The notes: a model not told the origin generated them from the sequence alone. A stretch of 64,000 nucleotides of DNA from Firmicutes bacterium UBA5493 (GCA_002424045.1 DIPH01000015.1:99432-163431); one strand, 5' to 3'; counted from the stretch's first letter, positions 49,540-58,551 are shown. Numbers and translations are program-made.

Positions 49540-50889
49540 TTACCCCCTCCCAAGGACCCTCTGCCACAGGCTACGCTCCTTGTTTTTTCCCACCTCCTCC
49601 AAGTCTCGCAGACGGTTTTTCGTCCGTGTGATCCCCTGCTCCACTTGGGCGAAATTCTCCTCCCAGAGTTTTTTGCTTTGCTCATGGCTGTGCTGCAAAC
49701 TGAGTATACGCCGTTCTAGACGTTCTACACGTGTCAGAAGAGGATTTAGATCAAGAGGCTCTGGTAACCTAAACTCTCTTTTCCAATGTGCCATTTCTTC
49801 CCTCACCTTTTCCCACTCCTGCAGAGTGCGAAAAGCCTGTTCCACAAAGGCTGCCTGTAATTTCGCTTCTTCACTCTCCCTCTTTGTTTGCGCCCTTTCC
49901 TGCGGTGTAGGTTCAAGTTCGGGTGTCGGTTCTGGCACAGGTTCTGGATCTGGTATGGACTCTACTGCGGGCTCCACCAGAGCTGTCTGCGGTATCACCT
50001 TGGGCTCAGGTGTTACTTCCCTTACATCTTCCTTTTCTTCATAGACAGCGATCGTGTGCATTCCCTCCACCATCCATACGTAATCAAAGTCCTCTCGCTG
50101 GAGCGCCTTGCGATCGGACCAGTGGTCGAAATGCGCCGCGTAGAACCCACTTTCTTCGCCCCACAGAACCTTCCATTGATCATTTTCGAAAGAGTAGCCC
50201 ACATTCGATACATGCCCCTTACCCGAGGAGACGCGCGTAATGGGAGACCAGTGTTCTTCCTTGTGACGAACGCGTAGAATCGTCTTTTCCTTCTCTTCCT
50301 GCCAGAAAAGATAAAGGCGCTCTTTGGTTGGTATAAACTGCGGATTACTGCATCGCTCCTCTGAAAAAACCACCGCTCCACTCCACAGACGATGTTCTAG
50401 GTTGTATACTCGGTAAAGCAGGTGTTGATGGCTATGCCCACAGTACACTAAATGCACATAGCCATCACTATTCCAGCTGGCACTGAGGCTTGATCGCTCT
50501 GCGAAAACATTGATAGACACAGTCTGGGCAATACCCCACTGGTCACTGAAGGTCAGGTGCCTTAATTGGGCGCCATGTCCCACAGACTGTTTAGCGAAGT
50601 AGAAAAGGTGACTGTTTCCAAGGCCGTCGTTAATCAGACGACCCCCTCCCCCATAGAGCTGGTCAAATTCAATGCGTTCACTCCGCAAATCCTCTGTGCC
50701 ACTAAAGTACCAAGCGTAGGTTTTGTCTAAAAAACCCACAATGCGTACTGCCTCACCGTTCACCACTACCGCAACATCAGCCACATTCTCCTGTAACACC
50801 CTTGCCTTTCCCTGCATAGAGTGGATTACCAAGGAACCATCGCGCAGCTCAACACAACTGAATTTTGGATGCCTGATCTTTATTAACAA
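49540..50889 (-). CDS. Unknown protein: beta-rich N-domain, Pro/Glu linker, coiled-coil C-terminus
   Basis: 449 residues. The first 290 residues contain recurring beta-strand blocks with Trp/His, such as GNSHLFYFAKQ, DGYVHLVYCGHSHQHLLYR, ERLYLFWQEE and QWKVLWGEESGFYAAHF. These suggest a beta-propeller. A linker of P-E-P repeats (about 300-335, with PDPEPVPEPTPELEP) leads to a C-terminal coiled coil with FRTLQEWEKVREEM. No signal peptide is visible. I do not recognise the family; propeller plus coiled coil fits a spore or cell-surface assembly factor, which is speculation. TTG 50889 is favoured, seven bases after GGGGAGG. The probable selenoprotein gene follows 40 bases downstream. Confidence 0.75.
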   Translation of the reverse strand: MLIKIRHPKFSCVELRDGSLVIHSMQGKARVLQENVADVAVVVNGEAVRIVGFLDKTYAWYFSGTEDLRSERIEFDQLYGGGGRLINDGLGNSHLFYFAKQSVGHGAQLRHLTFSDQWGIAQTVSINVFAERSSLSASWNSDGYVHLVYCGHSHQHLLYRVYNLEHRLWSGAVVFSEERCSNPQFIPTKERLYLFWQEEKEKTILRVRHKEEHWSPITRVSSGKGHVSNVGYSFENDQWKVLWGEESGFYAAHFDHWSDRKALQREDFDYVWMVEGMHTIAVYEEKEDVREVTPEPKVIPQTALVEPAVESIPDPEPVPEPTPELEPTPQERAQTKRESEEAKLQAAFVEQAFRTLQEWEKVREEMAHWKREFRLPEPLDLNPLLTRVERLERRILSLQHSHEQSKKLWEENFAQVEQGITRTKNRLRDLEEVGKNKERSLWQRVLGRG

Positions 50890-51007
50890 AGCCACACCTC
50901 CCCACAACTAAGATATGCAGGAGCCTGGACCCTCAGACATTTTCTTGTGAGCCACGCACCCCATTTCATAGTTAGCATAGTATGGTTTAGAGAAAGGAGG
51001 ATTAAGT

Positions 51008-51586
51008 ATGAATTGTGATTATGAGCCCGATTTCCAGCGGGAGGTAATTTATGTCAATAAGGTCTACAACGAATGCTCCATTATTGACTGCCCTACCTAT
51101 CGGATTCCCATTCCTCCCACCTTCCCGTTAGCAGTTAACATCGTTGATTGCGCCATCACCGACATTGTTGCCGAAGGGGTCATCGTGGGAAACAACGAGA
51201 TCGACATCGTTGTCAACTTTGTCATGAACGTGGAGTATGACAGCAATGGAACGAGCCAGTTTATCCAACAGAGCGCCCAATACCGCCGTCGCGGGGTCCG
51301 TTTGGAGGGTGCTGTCCCTGGGATGAATGTGGTGATTCTACCCCTGGTCCGTTGCTTATCTTGCAGGGCTGTTGATGGAGGTACAGTCATTGAGTGCGAT
51401 GTGGGTATCTACCTAGTTTTGAAGGCCGTCGCCCTGGTTCAATTGGAGGTCCTGGGTCGTTTTGCTCCCGAACCACCAGAGTGTGAGCAGGTGTCTCCCA
51501 TTGGTTGCCCAGAATGGTTCGAGCTGGCGGAGTCTGGTGCGTTCTGGCCTCCATTTCCACCGCAGCCACAAAGAGAGCATCGGTAA
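51008..51586 (+). CDS. Cys-rich spore-coat-like protein, unknown
   Basis: 192 residues, cytoplasmic by lack of signal. The segment EVIYVNKVYNECSIIDCPTY resembles the conserved opening of DUF3794-like and other spore-envelope proteins in Clostridia. Eleven Cys and a Pro/Glu-rich C-terminus (AFWPPFPPQPQ) fit coat cross-linking. The middle is beta-rich with hydrophobic strands (NEIDIVVNFVMNVEYD). ATG 51008 has AAAGGAGG upstream. It is a single gene ending in a terminator. The family assignment is a resemblance, not a firm call. Confidence 0.65.
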   Translation: MNCDYEPDFQREVIYVNKVYNECSIIDCPTYRIPIPPTFPLAVNIVDCAITDIVAEGVIVGNNEIDIVVNFVMNVEYDSNGTSQFIQQSAQYRRRGVRLEGAVPGMNVVILPLVRCLSCRAVDGGTVIECDVGIYLVLKAVALVQLEVLGRFAPEPPECEQVSPIGCPEWFELAESGAFWPPFPPQPQREHR

Positions 51587-51590
51587 GGAA

Positions 51591-51625
51591 AGCCCAAGTC
51601 CAGCGCTTCGCTGGATTTGGCTTTT
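51591..51625 (+). terminator. Terminator of the coat-like gene
   Basis: AGCC-AA-TCCAGCG and CGCTGGA-TT-GGCT arms with a three-base loop and one bulge, followed by TTTT, four bases after the stop codon. Confidence 0.85.
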
Positions 51626-51662
51626 GCAGAAGTGGGGACAACCATAGAAAGGACGGTCACTC

Positions 51663-52649
51663 TTGCGAATTATCATTACCACTCGCTTCTACAAAAATGG
51701 TCAAACAACCCACGTAACGGATCTTTGCGCAGAGCTGATGCGACAGGGACATCAAGTCCTTTTGATCATGAACCAGCTCCATGATCCTGAGTATGCGCGC
51801 TGGTTGAGACAGACAAAGATTCCCTATGTAACTGCCTCCGATCCCCGTAAGCTCACAAAATGTGTCGAAAGATGGCTCCCTGCCTCGCACATCATCCATA
51901 ACCATTCATCCCATACCCTCTCCACTGCAGAAGCTTTGAGTAGTCTTTTGAAAATCCCAAGTATTACCACTGTACATTACCTGGGCTTCGGATCCGCCAG
52001 CGTCTTGGAGCGGCAAGATGCAGTGATCGTGATCAGTCGCGAGATGCAGAAGGCCTTCGAGCACCTTACGATTCCCACCTATATGGTGGAAAACGGGGTG
52101 CCCTTACCACCGCAGCACCAACCCATGAAGCCCTGGCGCCGGAACGCCCTTTTTCTAGCCCAAGCAACGCCAGAAAAGGAGAAGAACTTCCGAAGTATGA
52201 CCGAAAGCCTTTTGGCATGGGGATGGAACATCAGTAGCGCTGGCAACTGGCGTCATGAAGGCATAACGTCTCATGGCTGGATGAATGAGGTAGGGACCTT
52301 GCTCAAACAGACTAACTTGGTGATTGGTACCGGTAGAGCGGTGCGGGAGGCAATGGCTTGGGGTACTCCCGCCTGGGTTTTAGGGACCTATTGTGATGGA
52401 TTGATCACTCCAGAGAATATAACTCAGCTCGAAGAAACAAATTTCAGCGGTCGTTTCAGCAAGAGACTATTCTCTCCAAATGAGGCCGCTTTACATCTTA
52501 AAGAACCATCTTCAAGGGATCTACAAGCCTTAGGTACCTTCGGAAGAAAATATGCTCAAGAGCACTACAGTATCCAGAGCATGGTGGAGAAAATCCTTGC
52601 GATTTATGGGAAATGCCTTTTGAAATGTTCTGGAGAAAAGCAAACGTAG
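51663..52649 (+). CDS. GT4-type glycosyltransferase-like protein
   Basis: 328 residues with a GT-B fold. The N-terminal Rossmann half reads RIIITTRFYKNGQTTHVTDLC (the glycine-rich loop is replaced by N-G-Q-T-T) and HIIHNHSSHTLSTAEALSS. The C-terminal half has YMVENGVPLP, ALFLAQATPEKEKNF and the donor-site region GTGRAVREAMAWGTPAWVLG, which carries the E-A-x-A-x-G-x-P theme of GT4 enzymes. The acceptor is unknown. It lacks the usual E-x7-E spacing in part, so activity is probable but not certain. TTG 51663 follows AAAGGA at nine bases. Confidence 0.8.
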   Translation: MRIIITTRFYKNGQTTHVTDLCAELMRQGHQVLLIMNQLHDPEYARWLRQTKIPYVTASDPRKLTKCVERWLPASHIIHNHSSHTLSTAEALSSLLKIPSITTVHYLGFGSASVLERQDAVIVISREMQKAFEHLTIPTYMVENGVPLPPQHQPMKPWRRNALFLAQATPEKEKNFRSMTESLLAWGWNISSAGNWRHEGITSHGWMNEVGTLLKQTNLVIGTGRAVREAMAWGTPAWVLGTYCDGLITPENITQLEETNFSGRFSKRLFSPNEAALHLKEPSSRDLQALGTFGRKYAQEHYSIQSMVEKILAIYGKCLLKCSGEKQT

Positions 52650-52703
52650 ACAGGAATACCACGGGAAATGTCTAAATAACAGGGAGAGGGAGGAGGAATT
52701 CTC

Positions 52704-53024
52704 ATGAAACTTGTGATTACAGTGGTTGAAGACAACGACGTTGCTTTTCTGATGGAAGCGCTGATAGATAACGGATTTCAAGCCACTAGGCTAGCCAGTA
52801 CGGGAGGTTTTTTGCTGCAGGGGAATACAACGCTGTTAATTGGCGTTCAGGATGCTCAAGTAGAGTCCGTCATCAGTGTCATCCGAGCCACATGTGCACC
52901 GCGCAAGAAAATTATTCCTCAAATAACACCCGAACTACCGACTGCGATTGGCGTCCCTGTTGAGATTGAAGCCGGCGGTGCCATCGTGTTTGTGATTGAT
53001 GTAGATCAATTTTGGAAGCTATAG
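52704..53024 (+). CDS. darA: Cyclic-di-AMP receptor, DarA/PstA (PII-like)
   Basis: 106 residues closely matching DarA/PstA, the PII-like c-di-AMP binding protein of Firmicutes. It opens MKLVITVVEDNDVAFLMEAL, followed by ATRLASTGGFLLQGNTTLLIG (the nucleotide-binding region), VEIEAGGAIVFVIDVDQF at the end, and a T-loop-like segment around 68-85. It shows that this organism uses c-di-AMP signalling, usually tied to potassium and osmotic control. GGAGGAG precedes ATG 52704. The usual tmk-holB neighbourhood is absent. Its last six bases overlap the convergent CPBP gene. Confidence 0.94.
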   Translation: MKLVITVVEDNDVAFLMEALIDNGFQATRLASTGGFLLQGNTTLLIGVQDAQVESVISVIRATCAPRKKIIPQITPELPTAIGVPVEIEAGGAIVFVIDVDQFWKL

Positions 53025-53681
53025 GCCAAGGAACCAGAAAAATAGAACCAGACTATTAACCGTAGCATGAGCTATGATTGGGACAAAGACGTTCTCAGAA
53101 CGTACAAAGAGGATGCCTAGAAGAATCCCTGCGATTAAGACAGGGATGAATTGAAGCACATAAAAGTGTAGGAGTGCAAAAACGAGTGCCGCAAGGAATA
53201 TGGCTCTTTTGGTCCCCATGCGGTCCTTCCAAAGGTCCACAAGTAAGCCCCTGAAAAATAGTTCTTCGCCTATAGGTGCAACGAGAGTCAAAAGGAACAC
53301 AATTCCGAAGAACGCAAGGGGCTTATTGCTTGCTAAAAGGGCCTCTACACCCGCCCGCTCAAACATAGTTAGGTTTTGGACCATGGCAGAGCCGAGCACC
53401 TCAAGGGCAACCCAAACACTGATAAGTCCCAGGACAGTGTTCACCACATAAAGACCTATTCCACTTATTAGACCGCCAGCAAGGGTTTTACCATCTGGAC
53501 GATGAAATACTTCTTTACGAGCCCCCAGGGTGCCACCTACAATGAAAAGCAACTGCTGCCAGGCGAGCAAGGCAAGCCTGGTCCCTTCTGTTTGGGGGAG
53601 AAAACCTGCCACAAGGCCGGTGATCAGTACTGCTATTAGAACAAAGAAAACCCAAAACTCACCTGCATCTACTGAAATCAC
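53019..53681 (-). CDS. CPBP-family intramembrane metalloprotease
   Basis: 220 residues with six or seven membrane segments. The CPBP (CaaX-protease/Abi) motifs are complete: PIGEELFFRGLLVD (Glu-Glu and Arg), VFALLHFYV (His) and IIAHATVNS (His/Asn). Members process membrane proteins or bacteriocins; the target is unknown. GTG 53681 has GGGGGG eight bases upstream. A GC-rich hairpin lies just ahead of the SD, separating it from the small candidate gene upstream. Confidence 0.92.
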   Translation of the reverse strand: MISVDAGEFWVFFVLIAVLITGLVAGFLPQTEGTRLALLAWQQLLFIVGGTLGARKEVFHRPDGKTLAGGLISGIGLYVVNTVLGLISVWVALEVLGSAMVQNLTMFERAGVEALLASNKPLAFFGIVFLLTLVAPIGEELFFRGLLVDLWKDRMGTKRAIFLAALVFALLHFYVLQFIPVLIAGILLGILFVRSENVFVPIIAHATVNSLVLFFWFLGL

Positions 53682-53704
53682 AGTCTCTACCCCCCTAGAT
53701 GAAA

Positions 53705-53722
53705 GGAGCGCACCTGCGCCCC
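53705..53722 (-). terminator. GC-rich hairpin downstream of the small candidate gene
   Basis: GGGGCGC-AGGT-GCGCTCC on the leftward strand, nine bases after a TGA, followed only by TTTC. A weak terminator or attenuator ahead of the CPBP gene. Confidence 0.4.
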
Positions 53723-53730
53723 TGTTAACA

Positions 53731-53874
53731 TCACCTTCTATACTCTACCTTACCGACAAATCCCTGTGTATTGTACACTCCGTAGGCCGGCGTGCGGGTC
53801 ATAATCTCCCACCAATATCGATATGCTTCACCATGAAGTACATTCCAGTAAAAATTCATATCCGAATAGCCTAT
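53731..53874 (-). CDS. Candidate small aromatic-rich protein (non-standard start)
   Basis: Between guaB and the CPBP gene a leftward frame encodes GYSDMNFYWNVLHGEAYRYW followed by WEIMTRTPAYGVYNTQGFVG and KVEYRR, then TGA. Composition and codon use look like a genuine protein. AAAGGAGG sits eight bases before an ATA codon at 53874 and there is no ATG there, so the start would be near-cognate. The frame stays open further upstream into the guaB tail, with GTG at 53907 (no SD) as the alternative. Length would be 47 or 58 residues. No family recognised. It may be co-transcribed from the guaB promoter. Confidence 0.4.
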   Translation of the reverse strand: MGYSDMNFYWNVLHGEAYRYWWEIMTRTPAYGVYNTQGFVGKVEYRR

Positions 53875-53938
53875 GGTGATCCCCTCCTTTATACCACTTG
53901 TACGCACGTACCGGAAGGTCTGCCATAGTCCTTTTTTC

Positions 53939-55402
53939 CTAAATTCTGTAATTCGGTGCCTCTTTGGTTATCTGAACATGGTGAGGATGGCTCTCTTGAG
54001 TTCCCGCGGCAGTGATTCTCACAAAACGACTGTTGGCATAGAGACTTTCCAGGTTAGGGGCTCCGCAGTAGCCCATTCCCGCTCTCAAGCCGCCGATGAG
54101 CTGAAATATGGCATCGGTGAGAGATCCTTTGAAGGGCACTCGACCTTCGATACCTTCTGGAACCAGTTTGTTGGCATCGCTTTGAAAATACCGATCCTTA
54201 CTCCCTGATTTCATCGCTCCTAGAGAGCCCATTCCCCGGTAAACTTTGTAGCTGCGCCCTTGATAAATCTCTGTCTCACCAGGGCTCTCTTCCGTTCCTG
54301 CCAAAAGGCTCCCTAGCATCACCGTCTGACCACCCGCGGCCAATGCCTTCACAATGTCTCCAGAATAGCGAACACCACCGTCGGCAATGATGGGGATTCC
54401 GTGCTGCGCTGCGACTTGTGCACAGTCCCATATGGCGCTGAGCTGAGGCACGCCAACACCTGCCACAACCCGGGTGGTACAGATCGATCCAGGACCAATA
54501 CCAACTTTGACTCCATCGGCTCCAGCCTCAATGAGTGCCCCCGTTGCGGCACCCGTAGCCACGTTCCCAGCCACAATCTCAACATGCTGTCCATAGCGCT
54601 CTTTCAGCTCACGCACGGCATCAAGGACACCCCTCGAGTGTCCGTGCGCGGTGTCGATAACTAACGCATCCACCCCTGCATCCACCAAGGCCGTGCTGCG
54701 TTCGATGCGATCTGGTCCCACTCCCACCGCGGCCGCAACCACGAGACGCCCGCCTTCATCTTTGGCGGAGTCAGGATATTGCCTAGCTTTCTCGATATCT
54801 TTAATGGTAATTAGACCCTTCAACGTGTAATTGTCGTCAACTAGGGGAAGCTTCTCAATGCGATACTTGTGCAAGATAGATTTGGCTTGTTCTAGGGTTG
54901 TATTTACAGGTGCAGTGACCAAGTTTTCTTTGGTCATGACATTGCCAATAGGTTGATCCACATTCTCCTCAAAAACCAAGTCCCGATTCGTCAGAATACC
55001 CACCAACTTGCGATCCTTGTCCACGATGGGAACGCCAGATATCCTATAACGAGCCATTAAAGCCAAGGCATCACTTATCAAATGTTGGGGACTAAGATAA
55101 AAGGGATCAACAATCACTCCGCTTTCCGAACGTTTGACGCGATCGACTTCGCCGGCCTGTTCATAGACGGAGAGGTTTTTGTGGATTACTCCTATTCCGC
55201 CTTCTCTGGCCATGGCAATAGCCATGCGTGACTCGGTAACAGTATCCATGCCTGCACTTACTAGCGGTATGTTAAGACGGATCTTTTTAGTAAACCAAGT
55301 GGCTGTTTGTACGTCGGATGGCAAGACTTCTGAAGCCATGGGCATCAACAATACATCATCAAATGTTAGTCCCTCACGCCCAAATTTCTCTTGAAAATCC
55401 AC
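53939..55402 (-). CDS. guaB: Inosine-5'-monophosphate dehydrogenase
   Basis: Oxidises IMP to XMP with NAD+, the committed step of GTP synthesis. The 487-residue protein has the (beta/alpha)8 barrel interrupted by two CBS domains (about 95-210). The catalytic loop GPGSICTTRVVAGVG holds the active Cys, and the phosphate site IADGGVRYSGDIVKALAAG and the flap RGMGSLGAM are present. GTG 55402 has GAGGGGG seven bases upstream; the longer frame to 55432 has none. No guaA is adjacent, and no purine riboswitch was seen upstream. Confidence 0.97.
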   Translation of the reverse strand: MDFQEKFGREGLTFDDVLLMPMASEVLPSDVQTATWFTKKIRLNIPLVSAGMDTVTESRMAIAMAREGGIGVIHKNLSVYEQAGEVDRVKRSESGVIVDPFYLSPQHLISDALALMARYRISGVPIVDKDRKLVGILTNRDLVFEENVDQPIGNVMTKENLVTAPVNTTLEQAKSILHKYRIEKLPLVDDNYTLKGLITIKDIEKARQYPDSAKDEGGRLVVAAAVGVGPDRIERSTALVDAGVDALVIDTAHGHSRGVLDAVRELKERYGQHVEIVAGNVATGAATGALIEAGADGVKVGIGPGSICTTRVVAGVGVPQLSAIWDCAQVAAQHGIPIIADGGVRYSGDIVKALAAGGQTVMLGSLLAGTEESPGETEIYQGRSYKVYRGMGSLGAMKSGSKDRYFQSDANKLVPEGIEGRVPFKGSLTDAIFQLIGGLRAGMGYCGAPNLESLYANSRFVRITAAGTQESHPHHVQITKEAPNYRI

Positions 55403-55560
55403 TATGTGGCCCCCTCTGTGTTTAGAATACACCGTTCATTTTGTGGATATTTTATCATAACCGGAGTAAATAGCAACCAAAAGCGGGGAAAAAAGCAGGA
55501 AACCTGACAGCGGATTAGAATTAGCAACATGTGAGGAGTGAATTTAGGAGGTATTGACAG

Positions 55561-56451
55561 ATGGATATTCGTAGAATTGCAGTACTAGGCGCAGGTCGGC
55601 TTGGTCGAGGTATTGCCGAGAACGCCGCCAGCAAAGGCTATGATGTAGTACTTTTTTCACAAGGAGCCGGAGGGAAAGATGCCCTCACGCGCATCGAGAA
55701 AGGTCTAGATCGCAAATTGGCCAAATGGGGCATCACCGAGTCCGAAAAAAGACTCATTTTGGGCCGCATTAGTTACACACAGGATCTCAAAGAATTGAAC
55801 AAGGCGGACCTATTGGTTGAGGCGACCTTAGATCACCTGCACATTAAACGCGAATTATTGCGCACCGCCGATCAGCTGTGCCGCCCAGAAGTAGTCTTCG
55901 TTTCTGCCAGCGCCACCATGAGAATCTCTGATTTGGCCAGGGAAATAGACAGAAGTGATATGTTGGTTGGATTGCACTTTATCCCCCCTGTCACTCAAGT
56001 GTCTGTGGCAGAACTCGTGCGGGGTGAACGCACTTCCGAGGAGGCGGTAGAGACTGCTAAAGCTTTCGCGGCTCGACTCGGAAAGCAAGCGGTGGAAATT
56101 GAAGAAAGCCAGGGCTTAGTCAATCCCCGCGCCTTAGTGGTAATGATCAATGAAGCCGCTTACATGGTGGATGAAGGAGTCTGCGAGGCACAGGATGCCG
56201 AACTTATCCTCAAAAAAAGCTGGGGCATGAAGCAAGGTCCTCTGGAAATGGCTGACCGTCTTGGCTTAGACTTAGTCCTCAATTGGATGGAACAACTGCA
56301 GCTCGTGTTTGGTCCCCGTTACGCACCCTGTCCCATCCTCCGACGTTATGTCCGCGAAGGACGGCTCGGCGTCAAGACCAAGCTAGGCTTTCTTGCTTAT
56401 ACCGAAGATGATTCCGTCTTAACTGAAGACGAAGGCGACAAGGAGGATTAA
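55561..56451 (+). CDS. 3-hydroxyacyl-CoA (3-hydroxybutyryl-CoA-like) dehydrogenase
   Basis: 296 residues. NAD-binding motif VLGAGRLGRGIAENAA, catalytic-region SASATMRIS, the His in LVGLHFIPPVTQVSVAEL, and the C-domain QGLVNPRALVVMINEAAYM with GMKQGPLEMADRLGLD. This is the short-chain 3-hydroxyacyl-CoA dehydrogenase layout. Several core residues differ from classical Hbd: F-x-N-P-V becomes FIPPV and F-V-V-N-R becomes LVNPR. The substrate may therefore not be 3-hydroxybutyryl-CoA. GGAGG precedes ATG 55561. It lies two bases before ackA in a shared operon, pointing to fermentative acyl-CoA metabolism. Confidence 0.88.
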   Translation: MDIRRIAVLGAGRLGRGIAENAASKGYDVVLFSQGAGGKDALTRIEKGLDRKLAKWGITESEKRLILGRISYTQDLKELNKADLLVEATLDHLHIKRELLRTADQLCRPEVVFVSASATMRISDLAREIDRSDMLVGLHFIPPVTQVSVAELVRGERTSEEAVETAKAFAARLGKQAVEIEESQGLVNPRALVVMINEAAYMVDEGVCEAQDAELILKKSWGMKQGPLEMADRLGLDLVLNWMEQLQLVFGPRYAPCPILRRYVREGRLGVKTKLGFLAYTEDDSVLTEDEGDKED

Positions 56452-56453
56452 AT

Positions 56454-57644
56454 ATGAATATTTTTGTACTGAACTGCGGTTCCTCTTCCGTAAAATACAA
56501 ATTGTATGCGATGGAAAATGAACAAGTCTTGGCGGAAGGACGAGTGGAACGTATTGGGCAAGAGAACGCCATAATCACTCACCAATCTACAGGAAAAGAG
56601 AAGATCTCCAAGACCATGCCAATTCTGGAGCACACCGTAGCCATTCAAGAGAGCTTGAACTTGTTAACACATGCTGAACACGGAGTTATCAAGAGCGTTA
56701 ATGAAATTGATGCCATTGGTCACCGTGTGGTTCATGGTGGCGAATCGTTTTCCGATTCTGTACTGATCAATGAGCGTACCAAGGAGATTTTGGATTCCCT
56801 AGCGGAGCTTGCTCCCCTACATAATCCAGCCAACGTCACGGGAATACGGGCCGCTGAGAAAATTATGCCGAAGAAGCCACAGGTGGCCGTCTTTGATACA
56901 GCATTTCATTCGACAATTCCGCCCCATGCCCACCTTTATGCCATTCCCTACAGCGTTTACCAGAGGTACAAGGTGAGACGCTATGGGTTCCATGGAACCA
57001 GTCATAAGTACGTGTCGCAGCGTGCATCTGAGATGATGGGCCGCGACATTGCAGATCTAAAAATCATCTCTTGCCACCTAGGCAATGGCGCCAGCATTGC
57101 AGCGATCGACGGAGGTAAGTCCGTTGATACCTCCATGGGCTTCACCCCCCTAGAGGGTTTGATGATGGGTACCCGGAGCGGAGATATTGATCCAGGGGCC
57201 ATCTTCTACATCATGAAGAAGGAAGGCCTGTCTCTCCACGAGATCGACTCTATGCTCAACAAGCACTCAGGTCTGTTTGGCATTGCAGGAGTCAGCGATA
57301 TGAGGGACATCGAAAAGGGTATCGAAGAGGATGACAGACTATGTAAAGTAGCCTTTGACATCTACGAGTACCGTATCCGCAAGTACATTGGTTCTTATGT
57401 GGCAGCCATGAATGGAGTCGATGCAATTGTGTTCACGGCAGGCATCGGTGAGAACACCCCGGCCATGCGCAGCAAACTGGTGTCCAACCTGCCTTATCTA
57501 GGGATTTCCATTGATGAGGACCAAAACAAAAAACGCGGCGAGGACGTGGAAATCTCCACGCCTGACTCTAAAGTCAAAGTCTTTGTAATACCTACTGATG
57601 AGGAAGTCGTCATCGCTAGAGATACAGCAAAAATCGTTTCATAA
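56454..57644 (+). CDS. ackA: Acetate kinase
   Basis: 396 residues, the normal length. Converts acetyl phosphate plus ADP to acetate plus ATP, the energy-yielding end of fermentation. Signatures: NIFVLNCGSSSVKYKLY, GHRVVHGGESF, VFDTAFHSTIP, YGFHGTSHKYVS with the catalytic His, HLGNGASIAAIDGGKS and FTAGIGENTP. Butyrate and propionate kinases differ in these regions, so acetate is the best assignment. AAGGAGG overlaps the end of the dehydrogenase gene. No phosphotransacetylase gene is nearby. Confidence 0.97.
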   Translation: MNIFVLNCGSSSVKYKLYAMENEQVLAEGRVERIGQENAIITHQSTGKEKISKTMPILEHTVAIQESLNLLTHAEHGVIKSVNEIDAIGHRVVHGGESFSDSVLINERTKEILDSLAELAPLHNPANVTGIRAAEKIMPKKPQVAVFDTAFHSTIPPHAHLYAIPYSVYQRYKVRRYGFHGTSHKYVSQRASEMMGRDIADLKIISCHLGNGASIAAIDGGKSVDTSMGFTPLEGLMMGTRSGDIDPGAIFYIMKKEGLSLHEIDSMLNKHSGLFGIAGVSDMRDIEKGIEEDDRLCKVAFDIYEYRIRKYIGSYVAAMNGVDAIVFTAGIGENTPAMRSKLVSNLPYLGISIDEDQNKKRGEDVEISTPDSKVKVFVIPTDEEVVIARDTAKIVS

Positions 57645-57649
57645 AAACG

Positions 57650-57669
57650 AGGTGCCGCAAGGCACCTCT
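57650..57669. terminator. Terminator shared by ackA and the SleB-like gene
   Basis: GAGGTGCC-GCAA-GGCACCTC stem-loop. The leftward direction ends in GTTTTT and is strong; the rightward tail CTTAACTT is weak. Confidence 0.8.
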
Positions 57670-58403
57670 TAACTTGTGAAGCGATGACTACCAATAGTTA
57701 TCTTCGTAGTACGACCATGCATAAAACGATCCGATGACTGACGAGGATTGAAAAAAAACAGTGCGCCTCCTGTGGGATCATGTCCATACAAGGCTTCTAA
57801 TGTTGCCTTGCGTGCGCTCTCGTTAGGAGTCATGTAAAAACTGCCATTTTGCACGGGCTGAAACGCATTTCTCTGAAACAATACGCCACGCAGTGTGTTG
57901 GGAAACTGCGAACTCAACAGTCGGTTGATAATCACGGCCGCAACTGCGACCTGCCCTATGTACGGTTCGCCTCGAGCTTCAGCATGTACCATCTGGGCCA
58001 ACCATTCAACCTCCTGCGCTGTTAAGGTCACACCCGCGGGATAGTACTTGATGTGATCCAAAGGGACCACCAAACGTTGACCCACCCTGATCGCATCGGC
58101 CTCAAGACTATTGAGCCTCTGCAGATCCTCCACAGAAATGCCGTATGTGGCAGCAATCCAATACAGACTGTCTCCCGGCTTTACTTGATACACCGTTACG
58201 GCATTGGACTTCACAGGGACTGGATGCTCAGAAGCTGCATACGTAGTTGTATCGAGAATTGCAGCCGCAGGCATGTCCACCTGCCTGTCTGCAGTATTGG
58301 CAAACCCGCCCATCATGGATATCTGGAAAACTAGTAAGAGCGCCACAGCCAGGTAGCTGAGGGTTACTACATTTTCCTTCTTCTGATGTGGTTGTTCAAC
58401 CAT
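57669..58403 (-). CDS. LysM and SleB-type cell-wall hydrolase
   Basis: 244 residues. One N-terminal membrane or signal segment (VVTLSYLAVALLLVFQISM), a LysM domain (about 70-115, VYQVKPGDSLYWIAATYGIS) and a hydrolase_2 (SleB) domain with WLAQMVHAEARGEPYIGQVA (catalytic Glu) and AVIINRLLSSQFPNTL. SleB-type enzymes are lytic transglycosylases that degrade spore cortex or peptidoglycan. The domain order resembles YkvT/SleB of spore formers, though here LysM replaces the usual PG-binding domain. ATG 58403 follows AGAGGT at six bases. Confidence 0.92.
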   Translation of the reverse strand: MVEQPHQKKENVVTLSYLAVALLLVFQISMMGGFANTADRQVDMPAAAILDTTTYAASEHPVPVKSNAVTVYQVKPGDSLYWIAATYGISVEDLQRLNSLEADAIRVGQRLVVPLDHIKYYPAGVTLTAQEVEWLAQMVHAEARGEPYIGQVAVAAVIINRLLSSQFPNTLRGVLFQRNAFQPVQNGSFYMTPNESARKATLEALYGHDPTGGALFFFNPRQSSDRFMHGRTTKITIGSHRFTS

Positions 58404-58551
58404 TTTTAAACCTCTTTCTAAGAATGATTGTCATGTAATTATACTCATAAAATGGAGTAGTGTCAATTTTCAGGGGCAACCTAGGGTGCCAATTGTTGCA
58501 AACGGCTCTCCGACATTATATACTAAAAACGTAACCAAAGGAGGTTAATCG

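Noticed and set aside
55403..55560. Purine (guanine or PRPP) riboswitch upstream of guaB
   Set aside because: No conserved core or characteristic stems could be found in this 158-bp gap.
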